Positions 24,297 through 37,900 are shown, numbered from the stretch's first letter. The stretch is 64,000 nucleotides of DNA from Epiperipatus broadwayi (GCA_028023455.1 JAQFVV010012498.1:372001-436000); one strand, 5' to 3'. A program made the numbers and translations. The notes: generated by a model from the letters alone, not told the origin.

Positions 24297-25992
24297 ATTC
24301 TCATTAAGCGCAATTTTTTTCATAACTTTCAATTTACTAAAATTCTTACTGTTATTTTTTTTTTTTAGCCCTCACTAAAACCTAGCATTTCTAATAGATA
24401 ACCTGCATGGAAAGACTAGGAGATACCCTGCATGCAAGGACAAGATCTGTATCTGTTAGCAAAAATAGCAGTTAACAATCATCTCATTTTCCTACATTTT
24501 ATCATGAAAAACTGTCTCAGGTAGGTCATATTATATATCTCTTTTTTTTTCAGCATTTTATGATACTTGTGATGAAGCTGTTTATGAAATTGTAATTTTA
24601 ACATATAACTTTCAAAATTTAGAATTTGTGAATTAATGTAAAAATAAACATGTTTAAAAATGATAAAAATCTCTTTTTAATTTTTTTTTTCTTTAGGTAA
24701 GGACTATTTTATCAGCTTTAATACATTCTTTCATATTTGCTCTTTCTAACAATGTATATATATTTATTGTAATAAAATGGAAATATATTTCTTATAATTT
24801 TTTTTTTTTAAGTAAAGATGGTGTCTTAGGATTTAAAGACATAAATACAATATCCCAATTTAAATTAGATATGCACTTGATTGTTAGTAAATTCAAATTT
24901 TAAAAATCAATTAGGTCAAATTTTTATATATCAGAAAGGATATAGATACCAAAATGTTTAATGCTTCTAACTCACATACCAAATGAAGGCTGTTTGAAAA
25001 ATACATGCATAATGAGAGAAGATAATCTGAAATTTTGTGATATATAGATATTGAAATTAAAGATGAAGCATAAAAGCTAATAAAAATGGGGCAGAGGATC
25101 TGTTTAAAAATTGTAAACCATCACAAGAACAAGTTTTTAAGAAAGAGTCTATAGATATATATTACAATGCAAATAACTTTACTGAAAATCAGTAATCAAA
25201 TATTTTACAAATTACAAATTGGTTTATCCTTATTAATAATCATTTATTATAAAAATTGTTTAGACTAAAACTTACATTTGAAATATACATCTTAATTTAC
25301 AATTATAAATGTATATACTAATTTTTTAAAACTATGTATATTGCTATCACAAAAATTGGTCCATTAAAAAAATGATTTGCATATTTTCAGATGTGAACTT
25401 ATAAGTAAGGTAGATAAATAATGACTATTTATTCCATTCCAGCTGTCACCTATTGTAAGTTTAAGCAATTAAGAAGCTAAATATAGAGCTTATTAATTAA
25501 TTACACAGTGCTATTCTATTCATAGCCCATTGTCAAGCTTATAATAGAATAGCAGTGATAGTTGAAGTTATGTTTTTTTTTTTTTAGAAGCAAGTAAATA
25601 ATCAAGGCTGGCAGTAAATAATAAGCAAGCTCTAAACCATATAGCAGCAAACAAGTTTCAAGAACTTCTATTAGCCCATACTTCATGTTAACTAAACAAC
25701 AGAATTAATGATGTTATAGAATATCCAAAAATCAAACATATCTTCCGAAACTTGGATGATTTTTAAAACACACATAATCCTAGACTTACATACAGCTGAT
25801 CTATGTAATAAATGACAATCTATGTGTTTTGCATGTTAAACGTATTTGAAGCAGGTGTTGCAGAAAATATTACAACTAATATTTCTGAACTCATTATATT
25901 AGGAATAAGATTTCCTAGGCATTTTTAGTTCTAAGATATACTATAATGCCACTGAACCCTATTCTATTGCTTTACTTAACATGAAGTATAGG
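24297..25992. other. A+T-rich stretch without recognised gene
   Basis: Homopolymer runs and AT-rich filler; no protein, RNA or element structure was recognised on either strand. Confidence 0.6.
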
Positions 25993-26000
25993 TTCTAGAT

Positions 26001-26368
26001 CAGGGGGTCCCCAACCCTATGCCTACGGGCATCATGGCACCCACAGACCATTTTACGTGCGCCCGCCGCTATCCGAACATGATAAAAAAATTATTTATCT
26101 GATACAAATAAATTTAATTTTTAAAAATTCTTAGAAATTATTGTATTATATTGTAATCAAATTGTAGGGCATACTATACTTTGACAGCGTAAAAATATAA
26201 ACGTTAATTATATGTTAAAATTTTATTTTTGAAATAAATATTTTTTTGTACATTGTGTATTATTAACAATATCCTACTGTAAATTTACACTGAAAAAATA
26301 AATGGTGCCCACCATCTGGCCGGTATTATAGAATGTGCTCTTAAGTGCAAAAAGGTTGGGGACCTCTG
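26001..26368. mobile_element. hAT-type MITE (368 bp) with 8-bp target duplication
   Basis: The ends are CAGGGGGTCCCCAACC and GGTTGGGGACCTCTG, inverted repeats of 15-16 bp beginning CAG, as in hAT elements of the Charlie/Ac group. They are flanked by TTCTAGAT (25993-26000) and CTCTAGAT (26369-26376), an 8-bp duplication with one mismatch, which is the hAT hallmark. The interior has no coding capacity, so the element is non-autonomous. Confidence 0.9.
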
Positions 26369-26376
26369 CTCTAGAT

Positions 26377-28590
26377 AATTGAAATTTTCTTTGCCATTAA
26401 CTTTTACAGCTTGAATGCCAATTTTGATATTTAATAACAACAAATCAAATAATTCTCAGCTTATACAATATGATAAAACAAGAGCAACTCTCCACTCTAA
26501 TGTCATCTTCTGTAAGCTTTGAGATATCAGTGATTACCAAATAAATGCATTTAAATTCCTATCATCAGACCAGTTTCTACATTTTGTCTTAATCAATAAA
26601 GCTTAGAATTCAAACTTGGAAAGAATGCTATTTATGCATCAACAAGTACTTTAGCTCCATTTCTGACGAGTTAAAAAGTCTGAAATTCAAATTAGTCTGT
26701 TTTTTGAATGAAAGATATTTTTCAATAACTGTACACATCTTATTTTCTCTTGGTTAAGAATGTTAATATTAACAACAAATCACTTAACTCCCAGCTCATA
26801 CAATATGATAAGTCAAAAGAAAACTGACTTGGATTCAAAATCTTAAGACTGATTTTAATTTCAGATTTTATCTTGACAGATAAAGTAGAGTTAATGATTT
26901 TTTGCTGAATACATGACAGGATTTTTTTCAACTTTTAATAAAATCTCAGTAATAAAGGCAAAAACCAATACTAGGATGGAAGTTTAAATGCACCTGATAA
27001 TTAATGATTGATTTAATTTTGATACTTGTTCACACTTTCCAATATCTATATCATTTCCTTCTTGGTGAGAAAGTTCTATGATGGGCAATGCTTATCAGTA
27101 TATTAAATACATTTTTTGCTAAAAGAAAGTTGATGAAATTTTTACAATGACCTCTAGATAATAATTTGCTAAAAAAATTTAATCTCTCTTAAAAAGGATA
27201 CATCTAGATGATAAAAAGAAAGTCAGATGACTAATATTTTTAGGATGCCTATCTGCCCCCCCCCCCCAAGACTATTATAAAAATATTCATCAAAATAATA
27301 TGAATGAGAATCACATATTTCGCTCATCATTTTCATTTCTCTCATCATTTTCATTTCTCATATTATACAGTGATATTTAATTTTATTTTATAATTGTTTT
27401 AGTTAGCAGTCAATAGATACCAAATGAAGACTCCAACTATTTTTGGAAAAATAGTCTTTATTCGTGTAGAAAAAAAACTATGAAACAAAAAAAAACCGCT
27501 CTCTTCCCAATAGCTTTTTTATACAAATATGCCATCAAGCTGATGGCAGAAAATTTCAATACTGTAAGATTTTTTTGAGTTAAATATGTATCAGAAATTT
27601 GTTTGGAAATATTTTTATTAATCTGTTTCAAGATTACTGCAAATAACTTGCCACTTGGCAGAAAGATAGATATCAAAGTATTACATGACTAGTCTCTTTT
27701 AACTCCTTTTTTTTTTGTATATACAATAATGACATATTCATACACATCATATGTGGTTAAATAAACTAAGATGAAGATAAATATCACTACCATATATCGC
27801 TAAGAAAGTAAGCTGAGAAAGAAACAAGTCACATCATACTCATTATTGTCTAAACTTTAATTTCCTACATTTAAGATGTTTTGAAAAGACTAGAGATTTT
27901 GTAACTGTTCAGGAGACTCATTCTAATCATGTATTATAAAAAAGTGTATATAATATTAGTTTTAATAAATCAAAAATGTAAACATTAGTTCATTACAAAT
28001 TTGACATCTCTTTATGATTTTTTAAGACAATGTTAGCTATGATTACAAAATTGGAATTATATCTAGAAGCAACACTTCATACTCATTGAGATTTTCATTA
28101 GTTAAGCAAAATCTATATTTTCGCAACATGCATTGTAGAAAAGATTGTATCACTGATATATAATGATCCAAAATATGAATAAACATTTTTTTTTACAATC
28201 AAATATGAATAAACATTTAATGCTAAATTTTTCAGTATAAGATATTTTGTTTTACTTGCTGATTTTCAAAAAGAAAACTTATCTTTTTGACAACAGAGTA
28301 AGATCATTATAGTTAACAATTGCCACTGATATTAAAAGTACTAATTGATTTTCATAATAAATGTATTTATAATGAACTTTATTTCACAAATTTGAAAAAA
28401 TCTTTTGTTATATTTCTCTTATATTTACTATATGTTTAATGTGAGTCTTTTTTTTTTTTTAAATCACATCTAAATGATTATATAAAAATGTTTTTGACAT
28501 TTAAAAATCAGTTTAAAATGTTTATCTTCATATGATTTCCATAATGTTAGTTCATTTTCTTTTTGAAAAAAAAAATATATATATTGTAGC
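26377..28590. other. Non-coding stretch with a short repeated motif
   Basis: A ~50-bp segment at about 26430-26480 recurs at about 26762-26815 (shared AACAACAAATCA, AGCT and TACAATATGATAA). A C11 run lies at about 27256-27267. No gene was recognised; the minus-strand frames near 26740-26931 and 27458-27676 are low-complexity. Confidence 0.5.
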
Positions 28591-28595
28591 CAAAA

Positions 28596-30490
28596 CAATG
28601 CTGCAGAGAGAAAAAAATGTGTTTAATAAAACTCATATGAACTGAATAATATATATATATACAAACTACTATTTATGTGTGAGCTTGAGTATGCATGACA
28701 CTTGAGAAATAAAAGTATACACTGCCTAAAAGTTAAGAGAAAATTTAAATGTATGCACACATTATTAAAAATTATCAAATTTATTTTGTAATATGTAAGA
28801 GAACAGATAAATTATAAAATAAAGGAAGAAGGAAAAGTAGACTCAATATGCGAAAAATTGCATAGTTTTTTTGTTTTTGTTTTTTAAAAAAAAAAATCTA
28901 AATTTGAACCTTGTTTAGTTTGCCTTTCAAATGGAAGTTTTAATTAAACAATCTAGCCATTTCATAGTAAAACTAAATAGCAAACATAAATGTAAAATTT
29001 TGGAATTAATAATAGTTTACAAGTTATAATTTAAAGTCAGCAGTGAAATTTTCTTCTTCCTATGCTATGAAATGTAAATTAAAAAAAAAAAAACTTTTCT
29101 TTCACTTATATATGTATAAAAGCATGATATAGTGTACATAAAATTTGTATTCACAACATGTTTTGAAGATAGTAAAAATGTGTTTTCCAAAATATATGCT
29201 ATAATGAAGCTAAAGTCATATTTCCCTTAGCTGGTGATGGAATATGTTGTTTGAGAACCAGGTTATTTGAATAACATCAATTTGGTATAAATAGGTCAGG
29301 AACAAGGAACTAGGCATTGTTATTTTTATTACTACCATTCTAATTCTAGGCACCCAGCAGTTCATTTCATATTGCTTTGTATTAGATTTCAGTCTACTAT
29401 TGAAGCCATGTTGCCGTAATGCACATGGAACAGAGAAATGATCACTGATTAAAACTCTTTTTTCTGCCATAAGCCATACTTTATTGACTATTCTTAAAAG
29501 TATTTTTCAATACTTCAGATACAATAGTCAGTATGATGAATTTATTTAGAAGAAATCCATCTACTATGTGAGATTAGATAACAAAAAGTACCACCAGTCA
29601 AAATGCCTAGAAAATGCAGTCAGATCCAGAAATTAGCACTGAGGTTTGGAAAATCAACTCATGTAACACTGCTGTAAAGGAAGAAATGTATAGTGCTGTA
29701 TAAATAACTAAAGATCTACAGATATTATATTTCATATAACATCACTAGTGCTGCTGTATTTACTCTTTCTAACATAGTGTTCAAGGATATTATCATCAAA
29801 AAAATTAAGGAAGACAACAGTAAAATATTAAATAAACGGTACCTGAAAAAATTAGTGATTAGTGACTGTTTCCCTATTTAACAAGGTAAAATCTTATCAT
29901 TATAAGTACTATAAGGCCTTAAAGTTGAACCATAGCTAAAAATTTTAAAATATCTGTTGTTAGTATAATATTTTTTTGTGTGTTGATAGTTGCAACTATA
30001 TATGCAATGTTTTTATAAATTGTTAATTTTTTTATTATTTATTAATCTATTTAGTTAGTTTTATGTAACTTAATCCAAATATATATTATTTTTATACATA
30101 TATAGTAGTTAATATCCACAGTCCTGAGAAAATATGTAATCCATTGGGAAAAATAGTTAGGATGGTGGTAATAATTGATGATGATTGTTCATTTAAAAAC
30201 TTTTCCAAAATAAACTTACTTTTTAGACGATTTGGCACCTTTGAAGGGGGGTTTTTTTTTAATGAAAACTGGAAAACAAAATACTTTTGGAAGTACTTGC
30301 ATTTTTAAATGATAAATTATCATCATTGCATTGGTTAATATTATTATATATTTGAATTAAAATTTTTATTTGAATTCTATTAATAATTCAAGTTACTATT
30401 TATATGAATCAAAGTTTACAGTACACATCTTGATGATCTCATTATATGTGTATATTTTTGATTGCATATGATTCCTGGTTCAAACTCATC
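28596..30490 (+). mobile_element. Left copy of a ~1.9-kb direct repeat, probable LTR
   Basis: The segment aligns along its length with 33063-34990, from CAATGCTGCAGAGAGAAAAA to a GGTTCAAAC string. Both copies keep TATAAATAG (here 29286-29294). Direct repeats in the same orientation, a TATA box and a ~2.6-kb interior with broken coding text fit an LTR retroelement. Against this, 1.9 kb is long for an LTR and the ends are not crisp TG...CA. An ancient segmental tandem duplication is the alternative. Confidence 0.65.
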
Positions 30491-30558
30491 TTTTTTTCAT
30501 ATAAATATCAAATCCATACTCCATCTAATCTGTTTGGCAAAAACATACGATACATAAT

Positions 30559-30578
30559 TGGCGCAACCAACATTGTGG
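30559..30578 (+). promoter_or_regulatory. Primer-binding-site-like motif
   Basis: TGGCGCAACCAACATTGTGG begins with TGG, as do the sites complementary to tRNA 3' ends that prime LTR retroelements. It lies 69 bp beyond the end of the left 1.9-kb repeat, a little far for a canonical site. The tRNA is not identified. Confidence 0.35.
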
Positions 30579-30938
30579 ATAAACATCCATTTATTCAGTT
30601 AAATTTCAATCTCTTATGATATATATTTATGTAACTAACTTTGTGGCTGAACATTCCCTTTTTATGTTTAATTTTATTTATATATAGTCATGTAATATAC
30701 TGGATATTAAAGCATGAATAAATTTAACATATTATAGTGCATAATAAATAAATAAAAATAAATAAATGTTTGAACTGAGGGGGGAAAAAATGTACGTACT
30801 AATTTTATAAAAGCAACAGATTGAGTCTAAGTAACCAAGATAGTATTTAATAAATGACAGTATATATAATAAGTAAACATTAAGACAGAGGTATATTATG
30901 TTTGTCTGGAGAAGACTATATGAAGGGTTGAGACTTGT

Positions 30939-32320
30939 GTGTATTTAAGTAATGACAGAATATATATAAAAAAAATATTTAAGTTTGTAAGTCTGCAAAA
31001 AGGAATCAAGAAGAAAGAAGAAAATTATAGAACATTTAGTTTTATATATGTAAATGATAACATGTTCATAAAGAAAAAGGATGGAGACGGAAGCTCAATT
31101 AAATATGGATACAGCAGCAACACAAGAGCAAGTATAGATAATAGAATCAGAGCTTATTGAACAATAAGCTATTCCAACAATACAAAACCTTTTAAAAAGA
31201 AAAATCAGGCATAGCTAAAACTAAAATGCTGTATATATTTATGAAAGAAATGCATGCAAAATTTGAAGAAACATATTTAAAACTAGAAAATAAGTAAATA
31301 AAAAATGAAGAAAGATATGCTAAATTTATGAAAGAAATGCACCAGCAATATGAATAATGGCTTTTTAAAAAAAAAGGTGAAAACATTGTAGTAGCTCATG
31401 AAGAGAAAAATCATAAAGATGCAGCTAATATCAATCCTCCTGAAATTATACAAGATTATGCAAACCTTGTAGATGAACCTAGAAAATATAATAGATGTTC
31501 AAATAGAAGATTTACATTTAAAATCAAGTGTAGTAATAAAAGAAACCAATGAAGTATTGAGTTTTAAGTTAGTTATGGACCTAAAATCGAGTCTTTAAAA
31601 GAAGTAGACTCTTGTAATGACACTAATGAAAAAAACATCTTAATTGCAGGCATCCATGAAAATAAGTACTAATGTAAATGAGTGTCAGATTTCACTATTT
31701 AGGAAACCTTTTGAGGATTTTATCTTTAAAAGCAACAAGATAAATTCTGTTGCCTAAATATTAAAAAAGAATGTTGATGAAGAACAAATGAAGAAAATTA
31801 AATACAGAAGTAGTCGATGGTATTGTAATGCCTGCCTACAAAGGCAAAAGGCTAAATAGTATAAGAAAATAAATAAAAAAGTAAAATATTCTAAAAGTAT
31901 CCTCAGTTTGAAGCAATGGATTATTGTTGGCAAATTCTCAAGTTCTATAGCCTGTCCACCAAAGGAAAAGAAAAATAGAAAGAAAAGAATGAAGACAGTA
32001 AAAAATCCACTCCAGAATAAAGGGAATATTATATTTTTCAAGCCATCCCAAAGGATATCTCCTCCAATAAACAGATATTTGGAGAGAGATAAAAATTAAT
32101 TTTTTAAATATAAAGGATGGCTTATTCTCTGTGGATCCTGAATCTGTTAAAAAGATTAGTGTTTTAAGAAGAAATGAAACTGTACAATGTTTTTAAAAAA
32201 TAAAAGATATGATAATCCCGGTATTGATATTAAAATTACCGAAAGCAAGAAATTACCAGCTTGTTAGAAAGCAAGAGTGACTGTTATTGATATTGAAAAA
32301 ATTTAAATTAATGAATAAAT
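30939..32320 (+). pseudogene. Degenerate coding interior between the 1.9-kb repeats
   Basis: The plus strand carries protein-like stretches broken by stops and frameshifts: a coiled-coil-like section with a repeated KEMH-containing unit (about 31235-31350, KEMHAKFEETYLKLENK then FMKEMHQQYE), a section around AANINPPEIIQDYANLVDEP (about 31420-31480), a WYCNACLQRQKAK stretch (about 31819), a Lys-rich basic stretch (about 31960-32010), and near 32212 a DNPGIDIKITESKKLP stretch. The charged, Gln/Lys-rich composition and position between probable LTRs suggest a gag-like or non-autonomous retroelement protein. No reverse transcriptase, integrase or protease signature was recognised, and the interior is too short for a full pol. 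I do not recognise the family. Confidence 0.4.
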
Positions 32321-32553
32321 GATATAAATAAATAATTAAGAAACACATGATTAGGATAGTATTTACTGATTTATGCAAGAATGAAAAAAATGCTTTTATA
32401 GTATACTTAGTCAAATTTTCTTTCTATGATTTATTGGGATTTAGTCATGTATATGAGACACTATGTTGTTATGTGATGTTTTAAAGTGCATATTGTCTCA
32501 AGTTCTGCCACAACAATTTTTTTTTCTTTCCAAGTAGTTTACTCATTCACCTG

Positions 32554-32755
32554 TAAGACTCGGGGAAAGCAAAATGCAGTTTGAGTGTTTGTGAAATTTA
32601 TCAGCCTCTAAGACTCAAAGGGGAGCCAGGCTTAATTTTCACATAGTATTTATGAATCTCTAAGACTCAAAAGGGAGCAAGATTTAATTTTCATATAGTA
32701 TCTATTAGCCTCAAAGACTCAAAGGGAGGAAGGCTTAATAATTTTATTGTATTGT
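32554..32755 (+). repeat. Minisatellite, ~52-bp unit, about four copies
   Basis: TAAGACTC-like starts recur at 32554, 32609, 32661 and 32713, each followed by a purine-rich AAAGGGAG stretch and a TTAATTTT stretch. It lies in the interior 300 bp before the right 1.9-kb repeat. Confidence 0.85.
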
Positions 32756-33062
32756 GAGTAACTCATCATAAGTCCAACTGAGACAATCCTTCTAGTGTCC
32801 GTGCATCAGTGTACCCCTTAATGTTCTATGATGGAATTTTTATAGATATTAGAATTGAAATCCTATGCATTCTTTTTAGCACTCGGTAGCAAGAAAATTT
32901 TTGCACATTATGGACATATGTATCCTGTAAAACACTTTTGTGAAACTGAAATATAAAAATAATTAAGTTTTGTAGTAAGAAAACAAATGAGAAATGAAAA
33001 GTTACACTGTCCCATTGTCTCATCTTTAAGGAAGATTTGTAGACATAACAATGGTTACATTA

Positions 33063-34990
33063 CAATGCTGCAGAGAGAAAAAAAAATGTGTTTAATAAAA
33101 ACTCATGTGAACTGACTAAAAAAATATATACAAACTGCCATTTACATGTGTGTGCATATATGTGAGTCACTTGAAAAATAAGAGTGTACACTGTCTAAAG
33201 GTTAAAAAAAAATATGTATGCATATTATTAAAGATTATTAAATTTATTTTGTAATATGTAAGAGAGCAATAAATTAAGATGTAAAGAATGAAGGAAAAGT
33301 AGTCTGATATGCATAGTTAAAAAAAAAAAAAAAATTAAAAATCTTTAGTTTGCCTTTTAATGGAAATTTTAATTAAACAATCTAGCCATTTCATAGTAAA
33401 ACTAGATAACAAAGCTAAATATAAATGTAATATTTTGGAATTAATAATATTTTAGGAAGTTAGAATTAAAAGTTGTAAAGTCAATAATGAATCTTTCTTT
33501 TTTCCTATGCTATGAAATGTAACTTTTTAAAAAAAAAAAAAGTTTTCTTTCACTTATGTAATGTATAAAAACATGATATAATGTATATAAAATGTATATT
33601 CACAACATGTTATAAAGATAATAAAGATGTGTTTTTCAAAAAACAAATTATAATGATGCAAAAGTCATATTTCCCCTCGATGGTGATGGTATTGAACAAC
33701 ATTGATTTGGTATAAATAGGTTGGCAACAAGCAACTAAGCATTATTACTTTTATTACTATCATTCTAATTCTAGGAGCCCAGCAGTTCATTTCATATTGC
33801 TTTGCATTAGTGTTGTTTACTATTGAAGCCATGTTGGCATGATCCATATGGAAGAGAGAAACAGTCACTAACTAAAACTTTTTTTCCACTATAAGCCATA
33901 TTTTACTGATTGTTAATAAAGTATTTTTCATTACTTCAGTTACAACAGTCAGTATGATAAATTAATCCACCTACGATGTGGAATCAAATGCCATACCAGT
34001 CAAAATGCATGGAAAATGCAGTCAGATCCAGAAATTAGTGTTGAGGTTTGAAAAACCAGATCATGCAATGCCTCTAAGAAAGAAAGAAATGGATAGTACT
34101 ATATAAATGACTCAAAACCAATATATATTAATTATACTTCATAAAATGTCACCAGTGCTACTGTATTTACAATCTCTAACATCACCAGTGTTCAAGGATA
34201 ATATCATTATCAAAAAAACTAAGGAAGACAATAGTAAACTATTAAAAGAATTATATCTAAAAAAACATGATTAGTGACTGTTTCCCTATTTAATGTAGTA
34301 AGATTTTATCATTATAATTAATATAAGGCCTTAAAGTTAAAACCATACATTAAACTTAAAATATCTTTTGTTACTATAATATTTTTGTGTATGTGTTGAT
34401 AGTCGTGACTATATCTCCTCCTCCTCCTCCTCCTTCCTCTCCTTCTTCTCCTCCTCCTCCTTCTCCTTCCTCCTCCTCTTCCTCTTCTTCTTCCTCTCCT
34501 CCTCCTTCTTCTTCCTTCTTCTTCATCATCATCATCATCATTATTATTAATCCATTTAGTTTGAGTATGTAATTCAATCCAAATACATATGTGTCTTACA
34601 CACATATGCTAGTAATATCATAGTCCTCAGAAATCATGCAACCCACTGGGGAACATACTGGGATAGTAGTAATAATTGATGATAATTCATCATTTAAAAA
34701 CTTTTCTAAAAGTAAACTTTTTTTTTTTACAGAGGTTTGTAGCTTTGAGTTTCTTTTTATGGAAACTGGAAAACAAATAAAATACTTTTGAGAGTATTTG
34801 TATTTTTAAATTATAAATCATCATCTTGGTATTGGTTAGTATTATTATATATTTGAAATAAAAATTTTATTTGAATTCTATAAACAATTAGACATATTTA
34901 TTTGAACAAAGTTTACATGCACATCTTGAAGATCTCATTATATATGTGTGTATATCTTTGATTGTATATGTATCATTGGTTCAAACCCGT
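33063..34990 (+). mobile_element. Right copy of the ~1.9-kb direct repeat, probable 3' LTR
   Basis: Homologous to 28596-30490 throughout, with many substitutions and indels, and with TATAAATAG at 33711-33719. It differs by having gained a long trinucleotide tract at 34415-34549. A ~60-bp gap relative to the left copy lies near 33690. The divergence of the two copies implies an old insertion or duplication. Confidence 0.65.
34415..34549 (+). repeat. CTC/CTT/ATC trinucleotide microsatellite
   Basis: About 135 bp of interspersed CTC, CTT, then ATC and ATT triplets. The Arg-, Glu/Gly- and Pro/Ser-rich frames here on both strands are translations of the repeat, not genes. The equivalent position in the left 1.9-kb copy (about 29998-30045) has plain A+T-rich sequence instead. 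Confidence 0.95.
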
Positions 34991-37900
34991 ACCATGGAAG
35001 TTTTTACCCTTACAATATAGTGGAATTACATAACATTATTTTATTTTTATACACTATTTCTAAATAATAAAGTTTCATAAGAATTTTTACTTTTGTTCCA
35101 GATTTCTTTTCTTCATATCTAACTATTGGTTTAGTTTATAATAACAACTTTTCTCATATTATTATATTTTTGAGAATATTTCCAAGATAGACCAACAACT
35201 GTTTAATAATGTTATTCCCCTTTTAAATAATCTTCCTTAGATGTCATAGCCTTTCTCTCTTCCCCTGGATATGGATCATTGAGTTTGGAAGCAAAGTGAT
35301 TTTACTCTTGAAAACATTAATTATACTAATCCTCTACTAATTGTTATCATCAGCCTGAAGTTCAAGATATAAATTATTTTATTTCTGGGTAATATCACAA
35401 GAAATTCTATCTCAGCTTATAGAACAGGATCTTTTTTGACTAGATGAACCAACTGAGAAAATGCTACAAGACAACCCAAACCAGCTCAGTGTTATGTTAT
35501 CTATTTTAGTACACTGCATTATTCTTTTCTTAATACTTGATTAAAAAAACTATGCAGTGATGAGAAATTATTACATACAATTTATGATTCTTAACAAGAG
35601 AACTAAAGTGCTTTAAAAAGGAGGACCCCCTCCTCGAATACTTTTATATACAGCTATAAGAAATAAATTACTAAAATAATTCATCATATAAGATAGTAAA
35701 TGTATTGCTTTTGTTTTTTTACTACTGCTAAAAGTCCAACAATAGTTTATAAAGTACAATTTACATAAAGACTTGCTTATTTCCAAAATAATTCTTAAAG
35801 CATCTTCCTCTTACATTTTTTATTTTTAGAATTATTAATATTTTTCACTAACAGTGTCAGCTTAAAATCATTCCCATTATTATCATAAAATAATCTGTTT
35901 TTGTTATGTTTAATGATTAAGAAATCCATATCAGTCAACAACTATCATGCTTTAATTCTATTTTTCATGGAATACCTTCAATTGTTTTATAATAGACACC
36001 TTTGTGAAAAAATATCTAAGTGAGAATCAGTTTCGGAAAGAAAAACCTGTTTTACTAGCTCTCCGTTTTGAAATAACTTCTCTACATCCAGAGTTTAAAC
36101 AAAGCCAAAGTAATGATGTTTTTTATCAGAATGTTTTTTTAAATATTAATTGTTGAGAAAATAAATATGTTAAGATTTTATATTTTGTTTATTTTATTAG
36201 GTAGCATACATTCATTGTCAAAATATATATTTTTCATAGTCATAACAAGGATATGCAAAACGTACAGCACATCCTTTCCAATATTTGTCAAAGTTATAAA
36301 TCATAATTTTTTACTCAGATTTAGTCTTAAATATTTTAAGGAAATTCTGTCTGGAGAATTTTTGCAATAACAAAATTCTAAAAACAAATTCTGCAAATAT
36401 TATCAATTTTATTTAACTATTTATTATTATTATTTCATAATATAAAAAAAATTCTTTATTAAATTGCAAATATTCATGGTTCTATTTTTAATGTTTTGAA
36501 GTTAAAAAGTAAAAAAAATAACTTTAAAATAAAATAATTTACCATATTATAACTAAGTAGTGGGATATTTTGTTCAAAAAATAACCCAGAAAAAAAAAAA
36601 AACAATAACCAAGTCTAATATTTTTTAGGCTAATTTCCAACTAGGAGAAAAATATTTCTGGCGACCATAAAAACAAAAAAATATTATTATCATTTTTATA
36701 TCAATGGAAATAATTTTTTTTTTGCTTATCAAAGATTAAACCAGTGGCACTGATATCATGTATGTGCTTTAAGAATAATCTGATACACACTAATTTTTAA
36801 GATCATGATGCAATCTTATAAAAAAAACAACAACAAAGTAATGAGCATAAAGTTGGCAACTTCTGGTTCAACTATTTTTTGAGGACATATTTGCTATTTA
36901 AAAATAAATACTCTGTCATACTATGGTAGAAAAAAAACATTTTAACTTTTGCATACTATTAACAGATAAATCTATGGTAATACTAAGATATTTAAATCTG
37001 CAATACTTGTATAGTTTATTATATATTTCTTTTATGAAATTGGTTATAATTTAACTGTAAATGTTTATATCTATTTCAATGAGTTTATGCCTACTACAAC
37101 TTTATTTTTCATAATTATTTTACCTATGTTTTTCATACTTTCAGTTGGTAATAATACCTGAAATAAAATGCATAAGTTTTAGCTTCTCTGAGGTTTCACA
37201 TTTTACAAATGTACAAATTTTAATCTCTATTTGCCATTAGATTTAGAGTAATATTGTCAATATAACTTTTGCAACAGGAATCATGCAGGATATTTTCATT
37301 TAATAATTTCTGAAATATAATTATTGTTTATTTTATATTTACTATTTCTTATATAAAATTTCAATAACTAAAATTCAATCTTTGAAAAACTTTTTGGCCG
37401 GTCAATTATTTTTTTAAAAAAATATCATGATAACATTTAAACTGTATTTTACAAACAGATTAATTCATCCATATCTGACCAGATTGATGCAATGCTATTT
37501 ATACCACATTGTTGAAACTATATTCTATTTTCGGTATCATGTTCTAATAGGAGAGAAAGGGCATTCATAATAGGCAAATAGATGAAATTTTCGAAAAACA
37601 ACCAATAATTATGCCATAGAAAAAATATTTATAATTACATTATAATAATAACATCAGAATAAAAACAAAATATCACAAGTTTTCTAAAAAGCACTTAATA
37701 TCCAATAGCAGTAATAATATCTCTATATCATTAAAATCTAGAATTATCTATGTAAGCATGAGTAATCAATAGACACTAGATGGAAAAAAAATATATTTAA
37801 AAAATATTTATATATACATATATATTATTTTTTTAAAGATATTTTTTTCCATATAAAATATTGTGTTTTAATGATGCTAAAATTACAATATTTCTGTCTG

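Noticed and set aside
27256-27267. C homopolymer run, and a G run near 57805
   Set aside because: Isolated homopolymers in repetitive DNA, probably slippage; not informative alone.
29216-29470. 84-codon minus-strand frame with a related frame at 33665-33868
   Set aside because: Both lie in the 1.9-kb repeats over the TATAAATAG region, and the frames differ in length with indels that break register, so similarity comes from the DNA duplication.
34318-34605. Open frames rich in Arg, Glu/Gly or Pro/Ser on both strands
   Set aside because: They are translations of the triplet microsatellite at 34415-34549 and have no non-repetitive conserved part.
35402-35520. Helix-like peptide ending EKMLQDNPNQLSVML, first suspected as a host exon
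   Set aside because: An internal stop, no clean donor or acceptor, and no family match.
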